Shown here: positions 44,196 through 52,265 of the stretch, piece by piece
Layout of the letters: each line of letters opens with the position of its first letter
Position numbering within the stretch: position 1 is the stretch's first letter
IMG/VR virus record: IMGVR_UViG_3300022866_000322
Span: 157,343 to 221,342 of that record
Strand: one strand, 5' to 3'
Length of the DNA: 64,000 nucleotides
From: a virus
Position numbers and translations under genes: made by a program
The notes under the pieces: generated by a model
Told to the model about the DNA's origin: nothing
The model's input: only the letters and a program-made list of their open reading frames with translations
Database searches by the model: none

Positions 44196-45952
44196 ATAAT
44201 CTAACAGTAAAAAACTTCATGAGCGTGGGCAATGCTACCCAGGCTGTTAATTTTGGTCGCAAGGATTTAACTCTTGTGTTGGGTCAAAATTTGGACTTAG
44301 GTGGTGACGATACTGGCGCACGTAATGGTACAGGCAAGACAACTATAATTAATGCGCTAAGTTATGCGCTGTACGGTGAAGCACTAACAAAGATTCGCAA
44401 AGATAACTTGATAAACAAAACCAATGGTAAAAACATGTTGGTTACTATTGAGTTTGAGAACAGCGGTGTTGGTTATAAGATAGAGCGCGGGCGCAAGCCT
44501 AACACTGTGGCATTTTACGTAGGCGGGCAAAAACAAGAAATTACAGATGAGTCACAGGGTGATTCAAGAGAGACACAAGCAGAGATAGAACGCATGTTAA
44601 ATATGAGCCACGACATGTTTAAACATATTGTGGCACTAAACACATACACAGAGCCGTTTTTGAGTTTACGTGCAAATGATCAACGTACAATTATTGAGCA
44701 GTTACTAGGCATTACTATGCTCAGCGAAAAAGCAGATGTGCTCAAGGAACAAAACAAGCAAACCAAGGGCGATATTACAGAAGAAGAGTATCGTATCAAA
44801 GCAGTACAGGACGCTAATGAGCGTGTGCAAGGGCAGATCGAAGCTACAAAACGCAGACAAACCTTGTGGCAAAACAAAAAACAAGAAGAAGTTGATAAGT
44901 TGGCAGGGGCACTAGAAAACTTAGACGGTATAGATATCGAAGCAGAGTTAAATGCACACGACGCATTAGATAAGCACAGTGTAATATCTAAAGAAGTAAG
45001 CGAAGTAAATCGCTGGAAAGTGTCAGGTAACCAGGAATGCACACGTTTAGAGAAGCACATCACAAGTTTAACTTCGGAAGTAGCAAAGTTAGAAAAGCAT
45101 GAGTGCTATGCATGTGGTCAAGAAATACATGATGAAAAACACTTAGAAGTACTAGAGAAGAAGAAGGCAACACTAGAAGAAACGGAACAGCAACTCAATG
45201 AAAGTAAAGAAAAAGTACAAGCTCAAGTTGATCAACTCGAGAAACTGGGAGATCCAGGGCCAATACCCAATGTGTTCTACGACTCAAAAGAAGACGCGAT
45301 CAATCACAAAAACACAATCGAAAACTTAACTAACCAGCTTGAAACAAAATTAGCAGAATCTGATCCGTATGAAGAACAGATTACTGAAATGGAAACACAG
45401 GCGGTACAAGAAGTTGATTACGACAAGATAAACTCACTTACTAACATAAAAGAACATCAAGACTTTTTATTGAAACTATTAACAAACAAGGATAGTTTTA
45501 TACGTAAACGCATTATAGATCAAAATTTGAGTTATCTAAACACAAGACTAATACAGTACTTGGATAGGATTGGACTTCCGCATACTGTACAGTTTAATAA
45601 CGATCTTACAGTAAGTATTGAAGAACTAGGTAGAGAACTAGACTTTGACAACTTGAGCAGGGGTGAACGCAACAGACTGATACTTAGTATGAGTTGGGCG
45701 TTCCGTGACGTGTGGGAAAGTTTGTATCAACAGATTAATTTGATGTTTATTGACGAAGTGATTGACACTGGCATGGATGCTAGTGGTGTTGAAAACAGTT
45801 TAGCAATACTTAAAAAGATGGCACGTGAAGGTAACCGTAGTGTTTGGCTAGTATCACACAAGGATGAACTAGCAGGGCGTGTTAACAATGTATTAAGTGT
45901 AGTGAAAGAAAATGGGTTCACTACATATAACAACGATGTAGAAATATCTTAA
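44183..45952 (+). CDS. 46: Recombination endonuclease subunit gp46 (Rad50/SbcC-like, 589 aa)
   Basis: Walker A is GARNGTGKTT (45-54). A long coiled coil (about 190-400) is interrupted by a zinc hook CYAC at about 307-310. The ABC signature LSRGERNRLILSMS is at about 491-504 and Walker B LMFIDE at about 519-524. This is the ATPase partner of gp47 in end processing for recombination and replication. T4 gp46 is 560 residues. It overlaps the preceding gene by 13 bases. All key residues appear intact. Confidence 0.96.
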   Translation: MFKVNNLTVKNFMSVGNATQAVNFGRKDLTLVLGQNLDLGGDDTGARNGTGKTTIINALSYALYGEALTKIRKDNLINKTNGKNMLVTIEFENSGVGYKIERGRKPNTVAFYVGGQKQEITDESQGDSRETQAEIERMLNMSHDMFKHIVALNTYTEPFLSLRANDQRTIIEQLLGITMLSEKADVLKEQNKQTKGDITEEEYRIKAVQDANERVQGQIEATKRRQTLWQNKKQEEVDKLAGALENLDGIDIEAELNAHDALDKHSVISKEVSEVNRWKVSGNQECTRLEKHITSLTSEVAKLEKHECYACGQEIHDEKHLEVLEKKKATLEETEQQLNESKEKVQAQVDQLEKLGDPGPIPNVFYDSKEDAINHKNTIENLTNQLETKLAESDPYEEQITEMETQAVQEVDYDKINSLTNIKEHQDFLLKLLTNKDSFIRKRIIDQNLSYLNTRLIQYLDRIGLPHTVQFNNDLTVSIEELGRELDFDNLSRGERNRLILSMSWAFRDVWESLYQQINLMFIDEVIDTGMDASGVENSLAILKKMAREGNRSVWLVSHKDELAGRVNNVLSVVKENGFTTYNNDVEIS

Positions 45953-45980
45953 GATCAATTGGTCTTGATAATTATATGTA

Positions 45981-46403
45981 ATGTCATGGTTATTTGAATC
46001 TAAAGAAATAGAAGTACTACCAGAAGATTGTGTTGGATTCGTTTATTTGATAACGAATTTAACAAATAACCGTAAATACATCGGGAAGAAGCTTGCACGG
46101 TTTAAAACCACCAAGCCCCCACTTAAAGGCAGGAAGAACAAACGCCGTGGAACAAAAGAAAGTAACTGGCGTGAATATTATGGCTCAAACGACGAACTCA
46201 ACAAAGACATAGAACAACTAGGCACAGAAAACTTTCAAAGAGAAATACTCTACTATTGTAAAAGCAAGGCAGAATGCAGTTATATCGAGGCACGAGAACA
46301 ATTCAGACACAAAGTCTTAGAAACACCACAATACTATAACGGACATATACAAGTCCGTGTCCATGGCTCCCACATTATAAACAAATTAAGTAGTAACAGC
46401 TAA
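45981..46403 (+). CDS. GIY-YIG-like endonuclease (140 aa)
   Basis: GFVYLITN (19-26) and KYIGKK (32-37) form the two halves of a GIY-YIG motif, with a basic stretch (KGRKNKRRGTK, about 49-59), YYGSNDEL, and a candidate catalytic glutamate in CSYIEAREQF (E103 or E106). The family cuts DNA; members include homing endonucleases such as I-TevI and the T4 Seg enzymes. It lies 28 bases after gp46 and directly before a 422-base hairpin-rich gap. Whether it acts on phage DNA, host DNA or as a mobile element is unknown. Confidence 0.75.
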   Translation: MSWLFESKEIEVLPEDCVGFVYLITNLTNNRKYIGKKLARFKTTKPPLKGRKNKRRGTKESNWREYYGSNDELNKDIEQLGTENFQREILYYCKSKAECSYIEAREQFRHKVLETPQYYNGHIQVRVHGSHIINKLSSNS

Positions 46404-46825
46404 CACAGGCTAATCTCGTGTGTACCAAACCTGACAGTAACGTGTGCAGGGACGTAAGACTTGCCGCTACAGCAAGCACTCAATCACTACCCATATGGAT
46501 GAAGACTCTCAATGCTAGAGTTTGATTGTTTGAACAGGATTCAATAAAGCTAAAAAGACGTAGTAGCGATACTACACGTTTATGTAATATGTTAGCGTAT
46601 GTTATATAAATCGCCGTTGTTATAAAGACGGAGCTCGAGGTACCGGACAACCGCCTCTGTAATGCTCTAATGCTAAGTGACTGTTATACTCAGATGAAGC
46701 AGTTTACTTTTTTGCCCGCCCTGGGCAAAGAGTGACCATGTGATCTAGATGAAACGTCTAAAAACATATCATTAAAAAACAAGTTGATGAGTGATAACGA
46801 AATCAACAGACTAACGAAGTTAGTC
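46404..46825 (+). ncRNA. Candidate structured non-coding RNA in a convergent gap (no gene seen)
   Basis: No supportable reading frame fills this 422-base gap between the convergent GIY-YIG gene and the gp26 operon. Local hairpins on the plus strand include 46460-46476 (5 bp), 46505-46521 (5 bp), 46558-46579 (6 bp with GCGA tetraloop plus 2 bp), 46614-46631 (4 bp), 46637-46657 (4 bp plus 3 bp with ACAA loop), 46711-46729 (7 bp, TTTGCCC/GGGCAAA) and 46808-46826 (8 bp). Such a long structured gap stands out in a genome whose genes mostly overlap. No group I intron P7-type core was found. Strand is assumed from the upstream gene. Confidence 0.5.
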
Positions 46826-46826
46826 T
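46808..46826. terminator. Hairpin at the end of the gp26 operon (possible terminator)
   Basis: AGACTAAC-GAA-GTTAGTCT, an 8-base perfect stem. It touches the stop codon of the minus-strand gene ending at 46826. There is no T-run on either strand, so it is a weak candidate. Confidence 0.35.
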
Positions 46827-47044
46827 TAAAAGAATGGCATTCCTGACTTTTTAGTTGTTTCTAGATTATCTTTGATTAGTTTGGACATAAGTGATCTATC
46901 TTCTTGTGACAAAGACATACCTTCATCATAGGAAAGACTACCCCGCATATACCAACACAATTTAAGGATTTCTTCTTTTAAGGCTTTTGACTGTTTATCT
47001 AATGTGTCAAAGTAATCAAGCATGTCTGATTCAGACATGGCCAA
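46826..47044 (-). CDS. Small helical protein downstream of gp26 (72 aa)
   Basis: A short, charged, helix-rich protein (SDMLDYFDTLDKQSKALKEEILKLCWYMRG) beginning just after the gp26 stop (5-base gap), hence co-transcribed with it. I do not recognise it. T4 places the hub assembly factor gp51 near gp26, so an assembly role is conceivable, but length and sequence give no proof. Confidence 0.7.
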   Translation of the reverse strand: MAMSESDMLDYFDTLDKQSKALKEEILKLCWYMRGSLSYDEGMSLSQEDRSLMSKLIKDNLETTKKSGMPFF

Positions 47045-47049
47045 AAGCC

Positions 47050-47883
47050 TTAGCCGAAAAAATTACTGAACTCAAAACTCATTGAAGCTTCGTACTGCTT
47101 CTCGCATTCAGGGCAACCAACATCAAACGGTTTAATTTTGTTTTGCGTTGCCAAGTGTTCTACATGGGTCTTGATTGTTTCGTAAACTTTCCTATCACAG
47201 TTGTTTAAGAAGTCCAGTATGTGCTTTTTGTTGGTAACATTAGTTTCGTCGATCGTGATACTCTCAATGCTATCTACTATAACACTTACATTCAGATCCG
47301 TTACTTGTGGTAGTAACTCATTGAATCTTTTGGTTTTTTCTTCGTCACTTAGGTCACTTGCCATGATTGTTTGCAGTAAACTCTGTGTCTTGAAGTTTGC
47401 TAGGTTACTGTTGTTAACAGTTTCGAATAGTTGAGGTTTAAATTGTATGATTAGATCGTCTGACGCTATGCTGTCAAACACAGGTTCTGTCATGGTATCC
47501 ATTAACACTCGCAAGTCTATAGCGTGTTCGTTAGTTTCGTTGCAATGCTTGCATTGTGATGTGATAGTAAGTTCATCACCGTAACTGGCTATTCTTAATG
47601 CTACAAGAATAGCGTCAAGGTCACATGCAGGAATCTTCCATGCATTTTTAATGTTGGGTAAACAGCTGGTAATTACATTAACAGTGCCTTCTCCGTTAAG
47701 CAGTGCGTCCGGAGTTTTGATTGTGATCTCATCCTTGACTGTCATCGGGTATACTGGAATCTGTCCTGACTCAGGAAGATCTATAGATCCTGCAGGCCAA
47801 TGCTTGCCTTTGCTAGGGAGTTCTAAATAAATTGCAGGTTGTCTAAAGTGTTTTGCTAACGGGTTATTTGGTTCATTTACCAT
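47050..47883 (-). CDS. 26: Baseplate hub subunit gp26-like (277 aa)
   Basis: The N-terminus (LAKHFRQPAIYLELPSKGKHWP) and MTVKDEITIKTPDALLNGEGTVNVITSCLPNI are typical of the T4 gp26 baseplate family. Two CxxC pairs (CKHC about 140-143 in the middle and CPEC near the C-terminus) suggest a metal site. I choose the ATG at 47883 (MVNEPNN), preceded by AGGA and a late octamer; the frame is open further up to 47919 but that would start inside the promoter region. T4 gp26 is about 208 residues. Confidence 0.88.
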   Translation of the reverse strand: MVNEPNNPLAKHFRQPAIYLELPSKGKHWPAGSIDLPESGQIPVYPMTVKDEITIKTPDALLNGEGTVNVITSCLPNIKNAWKIPACDLDAILVALRIASYGDELTITSQCKHCNETNEHAIDLRVLMDTMTEPVFDSIASDDLIIQFKPQLFETVNNSNLANFKTQSLLQTIMASDLSDEEKTKRFNELLPQVTDLNVSVIVDSIESITIDETNVTNKKHILDFLNNCDRKVYETIKTHVEHLATQNKIKPFDVGCPECEKQYEASMSFEFSNFFG

Positions 47884-47895
47884 GGTTTTGAATCC

Positions 47896-47903
47896 TATAA
47901 ATA
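47896..47903 (+). promoter_or_regulatory. T4 late promoter octamer (rightward)
   Basis: A perfect TATAAATA on the plus strand, 37 bases before the ATG of the tape-measure-like gene. It is paired with a leftward TATAAATA 17 bases away. Confidence 0.75.
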
Positions 47904-47920
47904 GTATTACTAGATACAAT

Positions 47921-47928
47921 TATTTATA
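47921..47928 (-). promoter_or_regulatory. T4 late promoter octamer (leftward) for gp26
   Basis: A perfect TATAAATA on the minus strand, 37 bases before the chosen gp26 ATG at 47883. Together with the rightward octamer at 47896 it forms a face-to-face pair whose early transcribed regions overlap. Confidence 0.75.
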
Positions 47929-47939
47929 AGTGAAAACAT

Positions 47940-50147
47940 ATGGCTGTTAATATTAATATTCCTGGAATCGGCACTGTCAGTGCTTCTGATGCGGCTACTG
48001 AATCAACGTTACGAGCACTTTTAGCCGCCACACAAGGCGCTAACACGATTATACGGTCCAACGAGTCTACTATAGCGTACCAACAGGCACTCCAAGAACG
48101 ATCAGCGCAAGCAACTAATGCGCATATGACCTCGATTGGATCTAATACAAGGCGAGCAGGAACAGATATTAGCAGATTTGCAGATGACGTATCAAGTGGT
48201 CTTGCTGGCGTAAATGAACGGACTTACAGATTTCGCCAGTATCTAATAGATCTAAGTCATGCGGCAGCCGCACTTACTGATCGATTTGTCTCAAATTATG
48301 AAAGTTTGGCTACTGACCCGGTAGGCAGTTCAGTTAAAACAGTTAATACTTTAATTGATTTGTTTGCGGGCGCACTAAGCGGCCTATTGGGTTCTTTCAC
48401 CAGCTTTGGTAGTAAACTACTATCGATAGAAAAAGGCTTCAGCATTACTAAATTTTTATCTGGAGCTATTGATGGCATAGCTTCGGCCGCCAAGTATGTA
48501 AATGAGTTTCTTGGCAAACAATTACAAATTACGTTAGACAGTTTCCGAGAATTTAATCGTATGGGGACTACGTTTGCTGATGGTATGAGTACCATCAGAG
48601 CCGCAACCGGCAGTGCTGGAATATTACTGCAACAGTTTACACTAGGTATTAGATCGTCGATTGACAGTGTTAGAAATCTAGGTATAGGTACAGAATCAGC
48701 GACTATGTCAGTTGCAAGAGTTATGGAGCAGTTGGCAAAATCAACGCATGATATTGTAGTAAGACAACTTGATGATCAAGGAAACCTCGTAGCAGTTACG
48801 CAAACACAAAGTACATATAGAGAATCTCTTAGAAGATTGGGATACGAAATTGAAGATCAGATAGCATTGTCAGCAGACTTCTTGGCTATCCAACGTGCGT
48901 CAATGACTTCGGAGCAATTTAGGGAGTATACACGCAGGGGTATAGACCAAACAGTTGCCAAAGATACATTAGACTATGCAAAAAATCTAAGACTTATAGC
49001 CAATCTTACTGGAGTAAATGCGTCAGAATTAGCCAAAGAAGCAAGAGACAAACAGCTGTCTGCGGTAGCTTTAGCTAATCTTGATGGGGAACAAAGGAAG
49101 ATATTTGGCGGAGTGTCAACGGCATTAACACAAATGCCTGAAGTTCAAAACGCAATAGAACAGTTAATTGCTAGCCAAGGCGGCAATTACATTGACCCTG
49201 CTTTAATACAACTAACTAATACTATTCCGGAATTTGATCGAGCCATACGTAGAATTTACAGTAATATTGTTGACGGGTCAATGACTGCCGAGGAGGCAGC
49301 CCTGGCCACAGCAACAGACATGGGTGATATAGGTGAAATCGTTAAGCAAAATCAGGGCGCTTTCCGAGAAATAATTACTGCCGGTGCGTTTGGCGCAGGC
49401 GGCTCGATTGTAAGAGACACCATTAGTCTCCTTAATAGTATTAATAATTTTACAATAGATGGAAAAGCTGTAGAAGCTACTAGACTTGCTATAGAGGTAG
49501 CGTCTAACGCACCAGATAAACTTACTCAAAGTTTGAATAAGTCCGCCGAGACTATGTTAGAGATTGGCGCCGGAATTGAAAGGCTCACTACAGGCAATGT
49601 ATTAACAACATACTCTAGCTTTTTAGAAAGAGTTAACAACGGAGTAAGAGTCTTTGTTGAAGGAATTGCAAATTTGCCTACGAGTACATTGAACGCAATC
49701 CTGTCAGGGAAGGGTATTGTTGACACTGTTATTGACTCTTTCGGAGGGAAAAATAATACAACTACAGATAATCCTTACCGATACAATCCCGTCGACCCTG
49801 ATAGAAATAACCTTAGAGGTGGCCAAGGTACCGGTGAGTTTCCGTCTCAAGGAGCTGAATTATCCGGTGGCAGTAATGTTGCAATTGCTGGGCTAAATGG
49901 CGGTGATGTACTTGCTGTTATGAAACAACAAGTAGCGGAAACTAAAAATGTAACGGCTCAAGTAATTGCTGCCGCGCCAGGATCAAACGCAGACAAAGAA
50001 AGTTTAGCAGAACTTAAAGAAGTTAAAGGACTCTTGGGGCAACTAATACAAGCAGTAGACAACAACACTAGTGTTGCCCAAACTACTGCTCGCGCAAATC
50101 AAAACCAAGCAGATTCATCGTTTAGATATAATGCCTTCGGCCAGTGA
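47940..50147 (+). CDS. Probable tail tape measure protein (735 aa)
   Basis: A long, helix-rich, alanine- and serine-rich protein with hydrophobic stretches around 115-170 (LIDLFAGALSGLLGSFTSFG; AIDGIASAAKYVNEFLG), few cysteines, and a low-complexity hinge near 600-640 (NNTTTDNPYRYNPVDPDRN). This composition and its place between gp26 and the portal gene fit a gp29-type tape measure, which sets tail length and may enter the cell envelope (T4 gp29 is 590 residues). No enzymatic motif was seen. The name is an inference from composition and context. Confidence 0.6.
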   Translation: MAVNINIPGIGTVSASDAATESTLRALLAATQGANTIIRSNESTIAYQQALQERSAQATNAHMTSIGSNTRRAGTDISRFADDVSSGLAGVNERTYRFRQYLIDLSHAAAALTDRFVSNYESLATDPVGSSVKTVNTLIDLFAGALSGLLGSFTSFGSKLLSIEKGFSITKFLSGAIDGIASAAKYVNEFLGKQLQITLDSFREFNRMGTTFADGMSTIRAATGSAGILLQQFTLGIRSSIDSVRNLGIGTESATMSVARVMEQLAKSTHDIVVRQLDDQGNLVAVTQTQSTYRESLRRLGYEIEDQIALSADFLAIQRASMTSEQFREYTRRGIDQTVAKDTLDYAKNLRLIANLTGVNASELAKEARDKQLSAVALANLDGEQRKIFGGVSTALTQMPEVQNAIEQLIASQGGNYIDPALIQLTNTIPEFDRAIRRIYSNIVDGSMTAEEAALATATDMGDIGEIVKQNQGAFREIITAGAFGAGGSIVRDTISLLNSINNFTIDGKAVEATRLAIEVASNAPDKLTQSLNKSAETMLEIGAGIERLTTGNVLTTYSSFLERVNNGVRVFVEGIANLPTSTLNAILSGKGIVDTVIDSFGGKNNTTTDNPYRYNPVDPDRNNLRGGQGTGEFPSQGAELSGGSNVAIAGLNGGDVLAVMKQQVAETKNVTAQVIAAAPGSNADKESLAELKEVKGLLGQLIQAVDNNTSVAQTTARANQNQADSSFRYNAFGQ

Positions 50148-50150
50148 TGC

Positions 50151-50158
50151 GATAAATA
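50151..50158 (+). promoter_or_regulatory. T4-type late promoter octamer upstream of gp20
   Basis: GATAAATA directly after the tape-measure stop, 23 bases before the portal ATG at 50182. Confidence 0.65.
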
Positions 50159-50181
50159 TAACACAACTTCGGAATCACTAA

Positions 50182-51930
50182 ATGACCTGGCGAAAATATT
50201 TTAAAAGTAGCAACATACCTAGCAACGTAAGTCCTATAGGCAGTGGCCGTAGCAGTGGTGCAAACCCTGACTATCGCAACTTTGAGAGCAACTTGCCTGA
50301 CGTATACATTGGTCACCCAAATCGTACTGAACGTTATAATCAGTACGAGCAGATGGACATGGATTCAGAGATCAATGCCGCACTGGATATCCTTGCCGAG
50401 TTTATGACACAAACTAACGAATCAAACGGCACAAATTTTGACATACACTTTAAAGATAGTCCTACAGACAACGAAGTAAACATAATCAAAGAACAGTTAC
50501 AACAGTGGGTATCACTTAATGAATTAAACAAACGCACGTTTAAGATCATACGAAATACTATCAAGTATGGAGATCAAGTATTTGTGCGTGACCCAGAGAA
50601 CTTCAAGTTATTTTGGGTAGAAATGAGTAAAGTTACAAAGGTTATTGTTAACGAAGCAGACGGTAAAAAACCTGAACAGTACCTAATTAAAGATATTAAT
50701 CCTAACTTTCAAAATCTCACAGTTACATCAGTAGCCGCAACAGACACTTACATTAATCATCCACAAATTGGCGGAGGTGGTGGCGGTGCTTACACACAGC
50801 CAAACACTCCATATTCAGGTGGTAGCAGATTTAGCCATGCGCAAAATGAAACTGCTATTGATGCACAACACGTAATACACATGAGTTTGACAGAGGGATT
50901 GGACGCTTTTTGGCCATTCGGAAACAGTGTATTAGAAAACGTTTTTAAAGTTTACAAGCAAAAAGAACTGCTTGAAGACGCTATTATTATATACAGAATA
51001 CAGCGAGCACCAGAGCGTAGAGTATTCAAAATTGACGTAGGTAACATGCCATCTCACATGGCAATGGCTTATGTAGAACGTATTAAAAACGAAATACACC
51101 AGCGTCGTATCCCGTCACAAACTGGTGGCGGCGCTAACATGATGGATGCTACGTATAATCCATTAGCAATGATGGAAGATTACTTCTTCCCCGTAACAGC
51201 AGATCAACGTGGATCAAGCGTTGATGTTTTCCCTGGAGGACAGAACCTAGGCGAAATTACAGACTTGCGTTTCTTTACAAACAAACTGTTCCGTGGACTG
51301 CGTATTCCTAGTAGTTATTTGCCAACAGGGTTGGAAGACGGAACACAAAGTTTTAATGATGGGCGTGTTGGCACAGCACTAATACAAGAATGGCGCTTTA
51401 ATCAATATTGTAAGCGTCTGCAAAATATGATTGTTGACAAACTAGATCAAGAGTTTAAAACATTCATGCGATGGCGTGGTATTAATATTGATAGTCAACT
51501 GTTTGATCTTAAGTTAGCAGAGCCACAAAACTTTGCACAGTATCGCCAAGCAGATGTTGACTCAGCTCGTATTGCAACATTCGCACAGTTAGAAGCATTT
51601 CCTTACATGAGCAAACGTTTCTTGATGAAGCGTTATTTAGGTATGACAGAACAAGAGATGACCGAAAACGAAGAAATGTGGTCACAAGAACAGGGCGACA
51701 TAGAAACAGCACCAGCAGACGATGCATCATTGCGTAACGTTGGTATAAGTCCAGGTACTATTGCAGGTGACTTAGAAAATGTAGAAACTGCTAGTGAAGT
51801 TCCACCCGGAGCTGAAAGTCAAGCTGGTGGTGCACCAACAGGTGTTCCGGATACAGTAGGCCCAGGTTCGGCGCAAGGTCCTGGACCAGGAGCCGCAGGA
51901 GCTCAACCGTCAGCTCAAACTGCAGGATAG
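50182..51930 (+). CDS. 20: Portal vertex protein gp20 (582 aa)
   Basis: Typical gp20 sequence: PDVYIGHPNRTERYNQYEQMDMDSEINAALDILAEF (about 35-70), KTFKIIRNTIKYGDQVFVRD-like segment, HVIHMSLTEGLDAFWPFGNSVLENVFKVYKQKELLEDAIIIYRIQRAPERRVF, and FFTNKLFRGLRIPSSYL. The C-terminal ~80 residues are a G-, P- and A-rich tail. Length is near T4 gp20 (524). The dodecamer starts prohead assembly and is the DNA entry port. It is first in the order 20-core-21-22-23 seen in T4. Confidence 0.96.
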   Translation: MTWRKYFKSSNIPSNVSPIGSGRSSGANPDYRNFESNLPDVYIGHPNRTERYNQYEQMDMDSEINAALDILAEFMTQTNESNGTNFDIHFKDSPTDNEVNIIKEQLQQWVSLNELNKRTFKIIRNTIKYGDQVFVRDPENFKLFWVEMSKVTKVIVNEADGKKPEQYLIKDINPNFQNLTVTSVAATDTYINHPQIGGGGGGAYTQPNTPYSGGSRFSHAQNETAIDAQHVIHMSLTEGLDAFWPFGNSVLENVFKVYKQKELLEDAIIIYRIQRAPERRVFKIDVGNMPSHMAMAYVERIKNEIHQRRIPSQTGGGANMMDATYNPLAMMEDYFFPVTADQRGSSVDVFPGGQNLGEITDLRFFTNKLFRGLRIPSSYLPTGLEDGTQSFNDGRVGTALIQEWRFNQYCKRLQNMIVDKLDQEFKTFMRWRGINIDSQLFDLKLAEPQNFAQYRQADVDSARIATFAQLEAFPYMSKRFLMKRYLGMTEQEMTENEEMWSQEQGDIETAPADDASLRNVGISPGTIAGDLENVETASEVPPGAESQAGGAPTGVPDTVGPGSAQGPGPGAAGAQPSAQTAG

Positions 51931-51938
51931 TATAAATA
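51931..51938 (+). promoter_or_regulatory. T4 late promoter octamer immediately after gp20
   Basis: A perfect TATAAATA starting right after the gp20 TAG. Its start point would fall at about 51944, the ATG of the next small gene, implying a leaderless transcript for that gene or a promoter mainly for genes further right. Confidence 0.6.
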
Positions 51939-51943
51939 ATAAT

Positions 51944-52174
51944 ATGTTTTTAGCTGAACTATACCAAAAGACCGAAAAAGGTTACTATTCGCCAGGCGAT
52001 GACAACTCTACTATGCATTTGAGTGACATGCGCAAAGGTTCACGCCTTTCCCTCAGCGATCTAAATAGACTACGCATGAGTAACGATGTGCGTAAAATTG
52101 AACACGAAAAGAAACTGACTCGTGTGTCAACACAGTACAAACCACCTGTAGAAGCTGGTGGTATCGGCTTATAG
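51944..52174 (+). CDS. Small conserved protein in the prohead core region (76 aa)
   Basis: A short basic protein (MFLAELYQKTEKGYYSPGDDNST; MRKGSRLSLSDLNRLRMSND; YKPPVEAGGIGL) lying between portal and core genes, where T4 has genes 67 and 68. I do not recognise a family with certainty. A prohead core or head-maturation role is inferred from position only. Confidence 0.7.
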   Translation: MFLAELYQKTEKGYYSPGDDNSTMHLSDMRKGSRLSLSDLNRLRMSNDVRKIEHEKKLTRVSTQYKPPVEAGGIGL

Positions 52175-52265
52175 CCCACAAATCACTTCAAAAAACACCT
52201 ATTTAACTAGTAATATACCTATATTTGTTAAATACTCAACAGCCATATTAAATTAAGGAGTCACT

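Noticed and set aside
46404-46825. Group I intron with the GIY-YIG gene as homing endonuclease
   Set aside because: No P7-type R/S pairing or other conserved core elements found, and the gap is not inside a split gene.
46404-46825. tRNA or tmRNA genes in the gap
   Set aside because: No acceptor/T-arm combination with a GGTTCRA-type loop or CCA-proximal stem was seen; no tRNA was seen elsewhere in the window either.
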